Below are positions 8,550 through 17,842 of a stretch of DNA of 64,000 bases, one piece after another. The stretch covers positions 1-64,000 of the forward strand of contig JACJXD010000007.1 of the NCBI GenBank assembly GCA_020636845.1, read 5' to 3'. Origin of the DNA: Bacteroidales bacterium. Lineage in GTDB: Bacteria; Bacteroidota; Bacteroidia; Bacteroidales; Tenuifilaceae. The translations under genes and the position numbers were made by a program. Positions within the stretch are counted from its first letter, which is position 1, and each line of letters opens with the position of its first letter. The notes beneath the pieces were generated by a model, which ran no database searches, was not told the DNA's origin, and saw only the letters and a list, made by a program, of their open reading frames with translations.

Positions 8550-8912
8550 TTACTTAGCGCTTATTCGTTTTGCAACAAACCAAACTACAAACGAAACAAG
8601 CATTAGTACAAATCCATACATGGTTGGCAACATTGATACTACAAATCCCTTGGCAATAATTGCCGGAGCAATGTTTCCAACTTCTCCTACACAGTTCATC
8701 ATTTGCATTATTCCCAGCGCTTGCCCCAGCATTCCGTATAAAAAGGCAAAACTTCCAAGGAATAGAATAACTTCACGTATCCTTTTGCTATCCTCCCCGG
8801 TTTTTAAATACCTTACAATTAATAATACCGTTAGTACAATTACGGTTAACCATAAAATGTAAATTGGAAGCATCCACCAGAGGCCTCCTTCAATTAAATG
8901 TAAACGTAGCAT
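8550..8912 (-). CDS. Small MotA/TolQ/ExbB-like membrane protein
   Basis: This 120-residue protein has three hydrophobic helices, at about 10-34, 46-70 and 85-113. The segment FLYGMLGQALGIMQMM...GNIAPAIIAKGFVVSMLPTMYGF resembles the proton-channel helices of the MotA/TolQ/ExbB family (G-LGTV-GM...G-I-P-I-A-G--AL--T--GL). It is much shorter than canonical ExbB and lacks the long cytoplasmic loop. No ExbD or TonB partner is adjacent. Small single-gene homologues of this form occur in Bacteroidota, but their function is not known to me. It stands divergent from the LytS-type kinase gene. Confidence 0.65.
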   Translation of the reverse strand: MLRLHLIEGGLWWMLPIYILWLTVIVLTVLLIVRYLKTGEDSKRIREVILFLGSFAFLYGMLGQALGIMQMMNCVGEVGNIAPAIIAKGFVVSMLPTMYGFVLMLVSFVVWFVAKRISAK

Positions 8913-9112
8913 GGCTTTTAAGTTTTAAGTTAAACATAAGCCAATTTTAGAGCATCGTGCAAGTTTATAAAAACTATTTCGATTAACTGCCAACAATTGT
9001 CCCCGCATAAACAACAATTCATGGAATTTACGGAAAAATGTTGTTCGGGGTAACAAATTGGCGGTTCGCCGAAATTTCGAATTAAAACATTTTTACTGTT
9101 GCCTTTTGCAAC

Positions 9113-9120
9113 TATCTTTG
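9113..9120 (+). promoter_or_regulatory. -7 promoter box of the LytS/LytTR operon
   Basis: TATCTTTG matches TAnnTTTG and ends five bases before ATG 9126. If used, the transcript would begin at or very near the start codon, making it leaderless. No clear -33 box was seen. Confidence 0.45.
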
Positions 9121-9125
9121 GAATA

Positions 9126-10190
9126 ATGAAATTCGTAAGCGAAAATATAATCCTATCGGACAAGTATCGAAGCATTTGGAATATCCTTTACTGGATTCTT
9201 GCAGCATTACTGCTTTTACTCATTTTCAGCAATAGCAGTTACGATTTTCGAATTCGTATAACAGTTACAATTATCCTAACCGTAATGAGTTTCGGCGTAA
9301 GCTACTTCATCAACTACTTTTTAATTCCCCGATACCTATTCAATGGCGAAATATTTAAGTTCCTATACCTACTACTATTTTCGGTAATATTTTCCGTTTG
9401 GATAAACATAATGGCCATTATATTTATTATTTGGTACACGGCTTACCATTACCCGCTATCGTCGCTTCCCAACAAAACGGATTTAATTTTACTGGTTTCG
9501 GGCAGCTTTTTAATAATTCTTTTTGCCGCAATTGTCCATTTTATTAAGGAAACATACACAAAACTCATCGAAAGGAATAAGGCTGAACAGCAAAAAATGG
9601 AAACGGAATTAAAGTTGAAAGAGGCCAAGCTAAAACTTTTACAAGGACAACTCCACCCCCATTTTCTTTTTAACATGCTTAACAACCTGTACGGGTTATG
9701 GATGGAAAATTCCCAAACAACACCCGAAATTATACTGAAACTATCAACTCTGCTCGACTACATGCTTTATGAATGCGACAAGGAGAAAGTTCCCCTTGCA
9801 AACGAAATTCAGTTTATTCAAAATTATATCGACCTGGAAAAACTTCGCCACGACAACCGGCTAAGCGTTAAGTTCGATTACCCGAAAATTACCGACAACT
9901 ATAACATTGCTCCACTAATTCTCTTCACTTTTGTTGAAAACGCCTTTAAACACGGCGCGAATAAAAGTTCGGGGAAAAGCAATATAGCCATCACCATAAT
10001 AGTCAAAAACGAGCAACTTAACTTTGAAATAGTTAACAATTTCGATTCCGAAAAATCGACCGCAACAAACGGTCTTGGACTTAAAAACGTTGAAGAGCGG
10101 TTAAACTTACTGTACGGTAAAAAATATATGCTAAAAGTTGAAAATGATAACAACGAGTTTAGAGTTTTACTCCACCTGGATTTAACATAG
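9126..10190 (+). CDS. LytS/YehU-type sensor histidine kinase
   Basis: The 354-residue protein has four N-terminal membrane helices (to about residue 145), a coiled-coil linker (LIERNKAEQQKMETELKLKEAKLKLL) and a His_kinase domain of the LytS class. The phosphoacceptor motif is QLHPHFLFNMLNNL, and the ATPase part contains PLILFTFVENAFKHG and GLGLKNVEERL. It senses an unknown signal at the inner membrane and phosphorylates the LytTR regulator that starts two bases after its stop. ATG 9126 was preferred over TTG 9099 because a -7 box lies between them and the protein then begins MKFVSENII. Confidence 0.9.
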   Translation: MKFVSENIILSDKYRSIWNILYWILAALLLLLIFSNSSYDFRIRITVTIILTVMSFGVSYFINYFLIPRYLFNGEIFKFLYLLLFSVIFSVWINIMAIIFIIWYTAYHYPLSSLPNKTDLILLVSGSFLIILFAAIVHFIKETYTKLIERNKAEQQKMETELKLKEAKLKLLQGQLHPHFLFNMLNNLYGLWMENSQTTPEIILKLSTLLDYMLYECDKEKVPLANEIQFIQNYIDLEKLRHDNRLSVKFDYPKITDNYNIAPLILFTFVENAFKHGANKSSGKSNIAITIIVKNEQLNFEIVNNFDSEKSTATNGLGLKNVEERLNLLYGKKYMLKVENDNNEFRVLLHLDLT

Positions 10191-10192
10191 AA

Positions 10193-10906
10193 ATGGAAAT
10201 ATCGGCAAAATACTCGTGCATAATTATCGACGATGAGCCTATCGCCCTGAGGGTTATTAATGGATACGTGGATAAAATAGGCAATTTTGAAGTGTTGGGA
10301 TGCTTTTCGAATGCGTTGGAAGCATTAAACATTCTACACAGCAATAAAATCGATTTGATTTTTCTTGATATTGAAATGCCGGGAATTAATGGGTTAGAAT
10401 TCTTAAAATCGATTCCCCAACCGCCAAAAGTCATTTTCACCACAGCCTACCGGAACTATGCTGCCGAGGCTTTCGATGTGGATGCTTTGGATTACCTGGT
10501 AAAGCCTATACCTTTCGAACGTTTCCTTAAAGCCGTAAACAAGTTCTACGAAACCGTCAAGCAGATTACTACAGAAACTCCAACCTCCGAGCAAAAGCAC
10601 ATTGTGCTTAAATCGGACAAAAAAAACTACAAGGTTGATGTTAACGATATCCTTTACATCGAAAGTTTAGACGATTACATAAAAGTCCACACGAAGCAAA
10701 ACACGCTGGTTTGCTACCTCCGCTTATCGGGAATCGAGACGATGCTTGATAGTGCTCAATTTATACGAATTCATCGTGCATATATTGTAAACGTTAAACA
10801 GGTTAAGGTTTTTACCCACGCGTTTGTCGAAATCGACAAAAAGCAAATTCCCATTGGACGTAATTACCGGGATGAGGTTGTGAAAAAATTGGGAGATTTA
10901 GGTTGA
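10193..10906 (+). CDS. LytTR-family response regulator
   Basis: This 237-residue protein has an N-terminal receiver domain with the acidic pair at 13-14 (IIIDDEP), phosphoacceptor Asp 59 (LIFLDIEMPG) and Lys 104 (DYLVKPI). A LytTR DNA-binding domain follows from about 135 (VDVNDILYIESLDDYIKVHT...FIRIHRAYIVNVKQV). It is the cognate partner of the kinase immediately upstream in the same operon. Targets are unknown; LytTR sites cannot be recognised reliably by eye. Confidence 0.93.
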   Translation: MEISAKYSCIIIDDEPIALRVINGYVDKIGNFEVLGCFSNALEALNILHSNKIDLIFLDIEMPGINGLEFLKSIPQPPKVIFTTAYRNYAAEAFDVDALDYLVKPIPFERFLKAVNKFYETVKQITTETPTSEQKHIVLKSDKKNYKVDVNDILYIESLDDYIKVHTKQNTLVCYLRLSGIETMLDSAQFIRIHRAYIVNVKQVKVFTHAFVEIDKKQIPIGRNYRDEVVKKLGDLG

Positions 10907-11032
10907 GTAACTTTAATCGATGCTATCAAATCGAAGCATCTAATTCCCCAATTAATTAAAATCTATTGACAAAAAAGAAATGGTAAAATCGTAATTTTCG
11001 CTCGTTATTTCAAACTTATCAAATTTTCTATA

Positions 11033-13285
11033 TTAATATACCGAAATTTCGTCGGCAAAAAGCCATGAAGGCGATCCCGCTGCCGGATGCCAATCGGGGC
11101 AGTTACCAATGCTACAAGCAACCATTCTAACATACCGACAATTTATACCTTTTACATTCAACGTAAAATCATGTCGAATTAACCCTTCATCCTCGGCCTT
11201 CACCGGAGATAATACGGTGCCAACTAAAGTAAAATCGGTTCCACCAACCGATGTAAAAAAATCAACTTGTTTAGGAATAAATATCCACGAAGGATTCGAC
11301 TGTAGAAAACCTACCGAAACGGTGCTTATAGGTTGACTTTTGCCCAAATCGACGGTTGCTACCATATCGCTACCCTGTACAGCCTGCCAAATTCCATCGT
11401 TATAGGCCTCGGTTCCTTTTCGCCCGTCAACCAAGGCCTGAAGTCCACCTCCCATATACTTTGTTGCAGGAGCAAACCCCAACTTTACGTTTTTGCCAGT
11501 TGATTTCGATAGTACAAATTCACGGGTAAAAACTTCGCCAACTCTACTATTATTTAGAAATGCGACAGCCTTAACCGTTGCACTTTCTTTGAGTACAAAA
11601 GGCTTTTTGTACTTAATCGACTTGGTTGTCGGTTCTGCGCCATCGACAGTGTAAAATATTTCAAGGTTTTCCTGTCCCCGTTCAATGCTTACCGTAATAG
11701 ACTTAGCATCTGCTGAAAGTTGGCTATTAACTTTGACCGCACTTTGCTCAAAGCCATAATTCACACCCATATTGCTCAACCGCCCATAATGCCTACGAAC
11801 TCGTTCCAAAAATTTATCATAACTACGCACCTTCGGATACGACCATAGAACTTCGCTAAGCGCCAACATTCGCGGAAACAATTTAGAATCGACAGTTTTC
11901 TGAGGAGCATGTTCCGTCCACATGTTACACTCGCCTCCCAAAATCAACTTTTTCTGCTGCGCAGAAATCCCGTCGGGAATGGGATTAAACGAGTAAACCT
12001 TACGCAAATCGATGACATCTACAGGATAATCGAAGTAACAGTGGCTAGTTGGCGAAACAATTACCGGCGCACCTGCAAATACCGCAGAATCGACCCTGTC
12101 CATTCCTCGCCATGCTTGAACCGTGGCGTTATGCGGACGACCACCTTCCAAAATCTCGTCCCAGCCAATTATTCTCCTACCTTTTGTCTCTAAAAATTTT
12201 GCAATCCGGCTAATAAAGTACTGCTGCAACTCCTCGTAATTTTTCAACTTTTGACTTTTTAATCTTGCCCGACATTTAGGGCAATTTTCCCAACGGTACT
12301 TTGGCGCCTCATCGCCACCAATATGGATGTAAGGAAATGGAAACAAATCGGCAACCTCGGTTAACACATCCTGTAAAAATGTAAAAGTAAACTCATTCCC
12401 GGCACAGTAAATATCCTTGAAAACACCCCAGTTAGTCTCCACTTTTAATGGTTCTCCCGTACACGAAAGTTGTGGGTACGATGCCAACGCGGCAACCGAA
12501 TGTCCGGGCATCTCTATTTCGGGAACAATATTTACGTAACGCTCGGCAGCATAGGCAACAATCTCACGAATATCGTCCTGAGTGTAATAACCACCGTACT
12601 CTGTTCCATCGGCTAATTGGCGCCATGCGCCAACTTCCGTTAACTTTGGGTACTTTTTAATTTCGATTCGCCATCCCTGATCTTCCGTTAAATGCCAATG
12701 CAGAATATTCATCTTATGGTAAGCCAGCAAGTCGATATAACGCTTTACAAAATCCTTGCTCATAAAATGACGGCAACAATCCAAATTCAACCCACGCCAC
12801 CCAAATGTTGGCTTATCTATAATCCGAACACAAGGAACCGACAGCCGACTATAATTTGCATTAGCACTCTCGAACCCCATTGGCATTAACTGGCGTAACG
12901 TTTGAACAGCATAAAAATATCCCGAACCCGAATTGGCGCAAATTGTAATATTTCCTGTATTTACCGTTAGCATGTACCCTTCCACTCCCAGCGAATCGAC
13001 AAAGCCTTTCTTTGTAAAATAAATAGCGTTTTTTAAATCCGGAAAGTTGACAACCTTATCCAACTCAAGAATAAGCCCTTTAGACTTTAGCAAATTCTGA
13101 AAGTAGGTTGCCACCTTAAACGCAACGCTATCGTCTGTATCTATAAGTATTCTTGTCGATTTATTTATATTGAAGTTCCCTTTTTCCTGTACTACCTGCA
13201 TAGGAACAGGAATAATGTTTACCTCCTGCTTTTTACAAGCCAACAAGACTATGCCCGATAGTAACATCAATACAACTTTTCTCAT
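11033..13285 (-). CDS. Beta-N-acetylhexosaminidase, GH20, lipoprotein
   Basis: It removes terminal GlcNAc/GalNAc from glycans. The 750-residue protein begins with a lipoprotein signal (lipobox LLAC, Cys 17), so it is anchored to a membrane. A GH20 N-terminal domain is followed by the catalytic barrel with WHLTEDQGWRIEI (about 197-209) and HIGGDEAPKYRW, where D325 and E326 are the acid/base pair. A chitobiase-type C-terminal domain (about 540-600) and an F5/8 discoidin-like carbohydrate-binding domain (about 620-750) come last. It closes the minus-strand glycan cluster but has a terminator in front of it (13382-13412), so it is probably transcribed separately or by read-through. Confidence 0.93.
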   Translation of the reverse strand: MRKVVLMLLSGIVLLACKKQEVNIIPVPMQVVQEKGNFNINKSTRILIDTDDSVAFKVATYFQNLLKSKGLILELDKVVNFPDLKNAIYFTKKGFVDSLGVEGYMLTVNTGNITICANSGSGYFYAVQTLRQLMPMGFESANANYSRLSVPCVRIIDKPTFGWRGLNLDCCRHFMSKDFVKRYIDLLAYHKMNILHWHLTEDQGWRIEIKKYPKLTEVGAWRQLADGTEYGGYYTQDDIREIVAYAAERYVNIVPEIEMPGHSVAALASYPQLSCTGEPLKVETNWGVFKDIYCAGNEFTFTFLQDVLTEVADLFPFPYIHIGGDEAPKYRWENCPKCRARLKSQKLKNYEELQQYFISRIAKFLETKGRRIIGWDEILEGGRPHNATVQAWRGMDRVDSAVFAGAPVIVSPTSHCYFDYPVDVIDLRKVYSFNPIPDGISAQQKKLILGGECNMWTEHAPQKTVDSKLFPRMLALSEVLWSYPKVRSYDKFLERVRRHYGRLSNMGVNYGFEQSAVKVNSQLSADAKSITVSIERGQENLEIFYTVDGAEPTTKSIKYKKPFVLKESATVKAVAFLNNSRVGEVFTREFVLSKSTGKNVKLGFAPATKYMGGGLQALVDGRKGTEAYNDGIWQAVQGSDMVATVDLGKSQPISTVSVGFLQSNPSWIFIPKQVDFFTSVGGTDFTLVGTVLSPVKAEDEGLIRHDFTLNVKGINCRYVRMVACSIGNCPDWHPAAGSPSWLFADEISVY

Positions 13286-13381
13286 TGTCGGTCCGGTTTT
13301 ATTTACCTGTTAAAAATAACAATATTACCTATTAAAATGTAAAAGAAACGCCACGCCCAAAAATTTCCCTTAACCAATAAA

Positions 13382-13412
13382 AAAGCGACACAGGCAAAAC
13401 CTGCATCGCTTT
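13382..13412 (-). terminator. Intrinsic terminator after the PD40 gene
   Basis: On the minus strand AAAGCGATGCAGG pairs with CCTGTGTCGCTTT (13 bp with two wobbles) around a short loop and is followed by a T run. It lies 30 bases past the beta-propeller gene and before the GH20 gene. Confidence 0.8.
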
Positions 13413-13442
13413 AGCATATAGTAAACTAACCAAACCGTACTA

Positions 13443-14453
13443 TTACCGTCTCAACCTGCTAAAGTTATCTTCAATTTTCATCCAGTAAATGTCCGAATTC
13501 CCATTGCCGGGCGATAAACGCCTTTTTGCAATGGAAGTTAACCGCCATTCCGGCAAAAGGTCTTTAAACTCTAAAGTTTTAGCAGTTGAAGCAAAAAATA
13601 AAATTTTCCCATCCGCCGAAACCGAAATACTTATAGCCCTTGGACAAGGCAAATCAAGGGCTTTAGTCAAATCGACACCATCAGCCCACGTATCATCAGC
13701 GTTACGGAAGAAAAGCATATATGTAGCCTGTTTCGGATTTGCTGTATCGCGCCCAACCGTGCACCCAATCAAATAACTTTCGTCTGGAGCAATACAAGCG
13801 TTAAAAATAGTTCCTTTGCCGTTAATCGGTTCAGGCAATTTCTCGGGATCTTGATAAATACCACCGACCAATTTTGAACGAAAAATTTGCGATATACCCG
13901 ACTCTGCATCGGTGCGGGTAAAATAAAGCGTACCATCATTGGTTAACGAAGGGAAAAACTCCTCGAACTCGTTTATATTTTCGGGTAAAGGTTCTGCTTC
14001 GCCCCAAGTTCCATCAGCGTTTCGATTTGCCACCCAAATGTTTTGGTTGCTCCATCCCGGCTTGGCTGTTTCGTTTTCGCGAGGCTTTGTGGAAAGAAAA
14101 TATATTTTGTTTCCATCGACAGACAAGGCCGGCTCTGCATAAAAAAACAACGTATCCCTTGCAAATGGAGCAACAACAGGCTCCTGCCAAATCCCATTAG
14201 CCTTTTTGGCGACCATAATAGTATTCCAATCGCCCTGAAATAACGAGTAGTAAATCTCGTTTCCATCGGGCGTAATGGCCACATCGCGTTCGTACATTCC
14301 CGTAGAAATATAACCGGGAGCAAAAATTTCGGGGGTATCGGGTAAATTATTCAGATTAATATCAAAGGTTGAAATTTCAACTTGTCCATGCGCAATTGAT
14401 ATAGCAAATAATGTTGCGACCAATAACATAAGAGAACGTTTCATGCTAAACAT
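13443..14453 (-). CDS. Exported beta-propeller (PD40/TolB-like) protein
   Basis: The 336-residue protein has a signal peptide (MKRSLMLLVATLFAISIAHGQ) and repeated PD40-type blades such as DVAITPDGNEIYYS, EPALSVDGNKIYFLS, FPSLTNDGTLYFTR, CIAPDESYLIG and SISVSADGKILFFAS. These form a TolB-like beta-propeller. No catalytic residues were recognised. Such proteins in glycan loci may bind or process released sugars or act as scaffolds, but that is inference. ATG at 14453 (MFSMKRS) and 14444 (MKRS) are both possible starts. A 21-bp repeat array lies about 170-290 bases upstream. Confidence 0.8.
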   Translation of the reverse strand: MFSMKRSLMLLVATLFAISIAHGQVEISTFDINLNNLPDTPEIFAPGYISTGMYERDVAITPDGNEIYYSLFQGDWNTIMVAKKANGIWQEPVVAPFARDTLFFYAEPALSVDGNKIYFLSTKPRENETAKPGWSNQNIWVANRNADGTWGEAEPLPENINEFEEFFPSLTNDGTLYFTRTDAESGISQIFRSKLVGGIYQDPEKLPEPINGKGTIFNACIAPDESYLIGCTVGRDTANPKQATYMLFFRNADDTWADGVDLTKALDLPCPRAISISVSADGKILFFASTAKTLEFKDLLPEWRLTSIAKRRLSPGNGNSDIYWMKIEDNFSRLRR

Positions 14454-14826
14454 GTTAGGGTTAATACACCTGTTTTTATTTATGATACCCGAACGTTAAT
14501 TTACCCTATGAAAAAATGTAGAAATTTATGTACTATCATAACACTTTTAAATTTCTACATACAACCGTTAATAAGGTTAGATTGGCATCCATACGAATGC
14601 TAAAAAACGAGAAAAAAAAATTTCCTAACGTGAAATTTTAATTTCCTAACGTGAAAAAAAATTTTCCTAAGCAGGAAATCATAATTTTCTAGTGTGAAAA
14701 AAATTTTTCTTAACGTGGAAAATTTTTTTTCACGGCTGCGAATCGAAATCCAGTAAAATTGAATGTAAAATAACCACGAAATTGGATAATATATCCAGAC
14801 CTACTTAAATTTATTACTTGGTTCCT
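14454..14826. other. Intergenic region holding a repeat array
   Basis: Between the PD40 gene start and the GH92 gene end there is no coding sequence. The left part probably holds the PD40 promoter, though no clear -7 box was found. The right part contains the 21-bp repeat array described separately. Confidence 0.6.
14621..14735. repeat. Five-unit ~21-bp tandem repeat array
   Basis: The unit TTTCCTAACGTGAAA with A/T filler begins at 14621, 14642, 14663, 14686 and 14706, a spacing of 21, 21, 23 and 20 bases. Units 3 (TTTCCTAAGCAGGAAA) and 5 (TTTCTTAACGTGGAAA) are more nearly palindromic. The array ends with TTTTTTTTCACG, an inverted copy of the right half of unit 2. Spacing of about two helical turns puts all units on one DNA face. 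Confidence 0.75.
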
Positions 14827-17781
14827 TTACTTCGCAATTATTTCATCTATAAACAACCACGACGGTTCGCCAGCGCTTAAATGTTCGGCAGGCAACTTCC
14901 CATACGACTTTGCAAAAACTTTTACATAGCGCGCTTTAGTTTTGACATTAACGCCAAACTCCTTAATAGTCGGATTTTCTTCGGTATCGGGAATATCATT
15001 CTTTACTTCACCAACATTGACAAAATCCAAGTTATCGGACGAAACCGCAAAGGAAACGTATTTTGGCATCATAATCCATGGACCTACATCCTGAAGAAAT
15101 TCGGCTCCCAAATAGCTTAGGTTCCGCTCGGAACCCAAATCAACAACCGCTTCAAAATCCTGCCCCTGATAGCCCTGCCAACCACCAATTCTAAAGTTGG
15201 TTGTTCCCCTTACACCATCGACCAACGCCAACTTTCCGCCACCCGTGTACAACGAACTGTAATGACTTTTAATCTCAACGTTACTTACGTTTTTAATCTT
15301 TATAAATGTCCCCTCGATAATTGCACTGGTTGTGCCATCGGGAAGTACGGCATACGCTTTAACCGTTTTCGAATCGGTTAGCAACACCTTTCTTCCCTGG
15401 ATCCATTTAGGGGTTGTTTGCGGTTTATCGGCATCGAAAGTCGCATAAAAAATCATTGCTTCGGGTTGAATTGAACTAATAGTTAGCTGCAAGCTATCCG
15501 TGAATGTTTTGGTTGATGTGCTAAAAGCCGGCGCTACGGCTATTGTATTCCCTATAATTGATGTTGACGGAACATCGGCATCGGCACTTCCCCACGAAAT
15601 GTTCGGCATGTTGGACATAACCAACTTCAACTCGCCTCCGGCCACAATTTCGGAATAATCAATCCAACTACGGGTAATGGGCTGCCCATTCAAAAATGCA
15701 GAATTTACATAAACATTATCGGGCGTATTATTCTCGGCTATAACAGAAAACGTTTTTCCATTTTCAAGGTTAAACGAAATTTTAGAGAACAGCGGAGACC
15801 CAATTACATACTGCGTGCTTCCCGGGCAAACCGGATAAAAACCCGCTGCGCTCAGGATATACCAAGCGCTCATTTGACCGCAATCCTCGTTACCACAAAG
15901 CCCATCGGGTTTCGAAGAATACATTTCGGACATGATTTTTCGAACCAACTGCTGCGTTTTCCATGGTTGCCCGGCATAACAGTAAAGGTATGCCATGTGG
16001 TGGCTTGGCTCGTTTCCGTGGGCATACTGCCCAATTAAACCAGTAATATCAACCTGATTTTTCCCGGACAGCTGCGAAGACGTTGAAAACAGGTCATCCA
16101 ACTTTTTGGCAAAATTTTCCTTGCTTCCGTACAACTTCATTAGCCCAGTAATATCCTGAGGTACATAAAAACTATACTGCCAACTGTTAGCTTCGGTAAA
16201 ATTCTGATCGACCTCCGCAGGGTTAAAATCAATCTTCCAACCTCCATTTATGCGTGGACGCATGAAATGAGTGCTCGGATCGAACAAATTCTTGTATGCC
16301 TGTGCACGCTTAATAAATTCCACATAAGCAGAACTATCGCCTAAATCCTTGGCAAATTGAGCAATACACCAATCGTCGTAAGCATACTCCAACGTTTTGG
16401 AGACCGATTCATGCTCCATGTCGCCCGGAATAAAATTGTACTGTTTAAATGCCTTAAGCCCAAAATGGTTGAGTTTGGCGCTATGCTCCATTGCTTTCAG
16501 CGCAAGGTTTGAGTCGAAATTACGAATGCCCTTTTTCCACGCATCAACTATTACGGGAACAGCATGGTAACCAATCATACATTCAGTTTCGTTGGCAGCC
16601 AGTTCCCAAACCGGCAAACGTCCGCCAAACTTATAATCCGACAAAAAGGTGTTTATGTAATCGCCAGTCCGTTTCGTATCGATAATGGTCATTAGCGGAT
16701 GCCAAGCCCTGTAGGTATCCCACAGGGAAAAAACGGTATAAGGCGTAAAACCGTCGGCATGGTGAATTTGATTGTCCATTCCACGGTAATACCCGTCCAC
16801 ATCGTCGAAAATATTGGGAACTACCATTGCATGGTACATGGCCGTGTAAAAAGTTGTTAGCTGCTCGGGAGTCCCTCCGCTAACCTCAACTTTAGAAAGT
16901 TCCCTATTCCACTGTTCATGTGCTTGCTGAACTACTCCGTCAAAATCCCATCCCGGCACTTCTGCTTCCAGATTTTTAAGAGCGCCTTCCTCGCTTACAG
17001 CCGACAACCCAACTTTAACAAGCAACTGCCCGTTAGGCAATTTAGGAAACTGTATCCAAGCCTTCAACTTTGTGCCTTCGGCCTTAATTTCGCCTTCTTC
17101 GTTATTTGAAACGGTAAGCAAGCTGTCGTCGTCAACAAAATTGGGGCCTATTTCAATAGGCTGAGAAAACTTCATAACAAAGTAAACGTACTGGTCTTTA
17201 GCCCACCTGCTGGAACGACGAAAGCCGTGTATCTCATCCTTTCCAACCACCTTAATCCACGATTCTATAACCTTATCGCGATGTGCAAGGTCTATTACCA
17301 ACGCAGCCTTTTTTGGCTTCTTATATGTATATCGATGGAAACCAACCCTTGCCGTTGCCGTTAACTCAACATTGACCTTGTACTTATCGAGATAAACGGA
17401 ATAGTAACCGGGCTTAGCCGTTTCGCTTTTCTTCTGAAAAGAAGAAGAATACTGGGTATTGTCGAATACAGGCTTTCCGGTTACAGGGGCAATTAAAACA
17501 TCGCCATAATCCGATGCCCCGGTACCGCTAAGATGCGTGTGCGAAAAGCCATAAATTACATTATCGGAGTAGTGATAACCCGAACAACCATCCCAACCCG
17601 AAAGCCTCGTATCGGGGCTTAGTTGCACCATTCCAAAAGGAACTGTTGCTCCGGGATAAGTGTGTCCGTGAAAATCGGTACCAATAAACGGATTGACATA
17701 GTTTACGGGTTGCTTTTCCTGCGAAAACGATGTAGCACTAACGGCAAACATTAGGACTACTAAAAAATGATATTTTCTCAT
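14827..17781 (-). CDS. Alpha-mannosidase, GH92, with discoidin-like tail
   Basis: GH92 enzymes are calcium-dependent exo-alpha-mannosidases that trim N-glycans and yeast mannan. The 984-residue protein has a signal peptide (MRKYHFLVVLMFAVSATSFSQ). The family segments are NPFIGTDFHGHTYPGATVPFG, GCSGYHYSD, SLWDTYRAWHPLM, the catalytic-acid region ANETECMIGYHA and DCGQMSAWYILSAAGFYPVCPG. A chitobiase-type C-terminal fold and an F5/8 discoidin-like domain follow. ATG 17781 was chosen over 17814 because it starts a clean signal peptide and lies two bases from a sequence resembling the LacI operator, as in lacI. Gene order puts it downstream of the beta-mannosidase, a sequential N-glycan-core degradation pair. 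Confidence 0.92.
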   Translation of the reverse strand: MRKYHFLVVLMFAVSATSFSQEKQPVNYVNPFIGTDFHGHTYPGATVPFGMVQLSPDTRLSGWDGCSGYHYSDNVIYGFSHTHLSGTGASDYGDVLIAPVTGKPVFDNTQYSSSFQKKSETAKPGYYSVYLDKYKVNVELTATARVGFHRYTYKKPKKAALVIDLAHRDKVIESWIKVVGKDEIHGFRRSSRWAKDQYVYFVMKFSQPIEIGPNFVDDDSLLTVSNNEEGEIKAEGTKLKAWIQFPKLPNGQLLVKVGLSAVSEEGALKNLEAEVPGWDFDGVVQQAHEQWNRELSKVEVSGGTPEQLTTFYTAMYHAMVVPNIFDDVDGYYRGMDNQIHHADGFTPYTVFSLWDTYRAWHPLMTIIDTKRTGDYINTFLSDYKFGGRLPVWELAANETECMIGYHAVPVIVDAWKKGIRNFDSNLALKAMEHSAKLNHFGLKAFKQYNFIPGDMEHESVSKTLEYAYDDWCIAQFAKDLGDSSAYVEFIKRAQAYKNLFDPSTHFMRPRINGGWKIDFNPAEVDQNFTEANSWQYSFYVPQDITGLMKLYGSKENFAKKLDDLFSTSSQLSGKNQVDITGLIGQYAHGNEPSHHMAYLYCYAGQPWKTQQLVRKIMSEMYSSKPDGLCGNEDCGQMSAWYILSAAGFYPVCPGSTQYVIGSPLFSKISFNLENGKTFSVIAENNTPDNVYVNSAFLNGQPITRSWIDYSEIVAGGELKLVMSNMPNISWGSADADVPSTSIIGNTIAVAPAFSTSTKTFTDSLQLTISSIQPEAMIFYATFDADKPQTTPKWIQGRKVLLTDSKTVKAYAVLPDGTTSAIIEGTFIKIKNVSNVEIKSHYSSLYTGGGKLALVDGVRGTTNFRIGGWQGYQGQDFEAVVDLGSERNLSYLGAEFLQDVGPWIMMPKYVSFAVSSDNLDFVNVGEVKNDIPDTEENPTIKEFGVNVKTKARYVKVFAKSYGKLPAEHLSAGEPSWLFIDEIIAK

Positions 17782-17782
17782 T

Positions 17783-17796
17783 CTATATCGATTTTT
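17783..17796. promoter_or_regulatory. Degenerate LacI-type operator before GH92 gene
   Basis: CTATATCGATTTTT matches 11 of 14 positions of the operator CTAAATCGATTTAG found twice at lacI. It begins two bases upstream of the GH92 start codon, the same relation as at lacI. The match is imperfect, so the site is tentative. Confidence 0.35.
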
Positions 17797-17842
17797 ATAT
17801 ATTTTTTTTAACACAGATTGAACTTAACGTTTCTTCCTATAA

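Noticed and set aside
10919..10940. Terminator between LytTR and GH20 genes
   Set aside because: GATGCT/AGCATC forms only a 6-bp stem without a T run, too weak to call.
14621..14735. CRISPR-like array
   Set aside because: The units are only about 15 conserved bases in a 21-base period, with A/T runs rather than unique spacers, and no cas genes are nearby.
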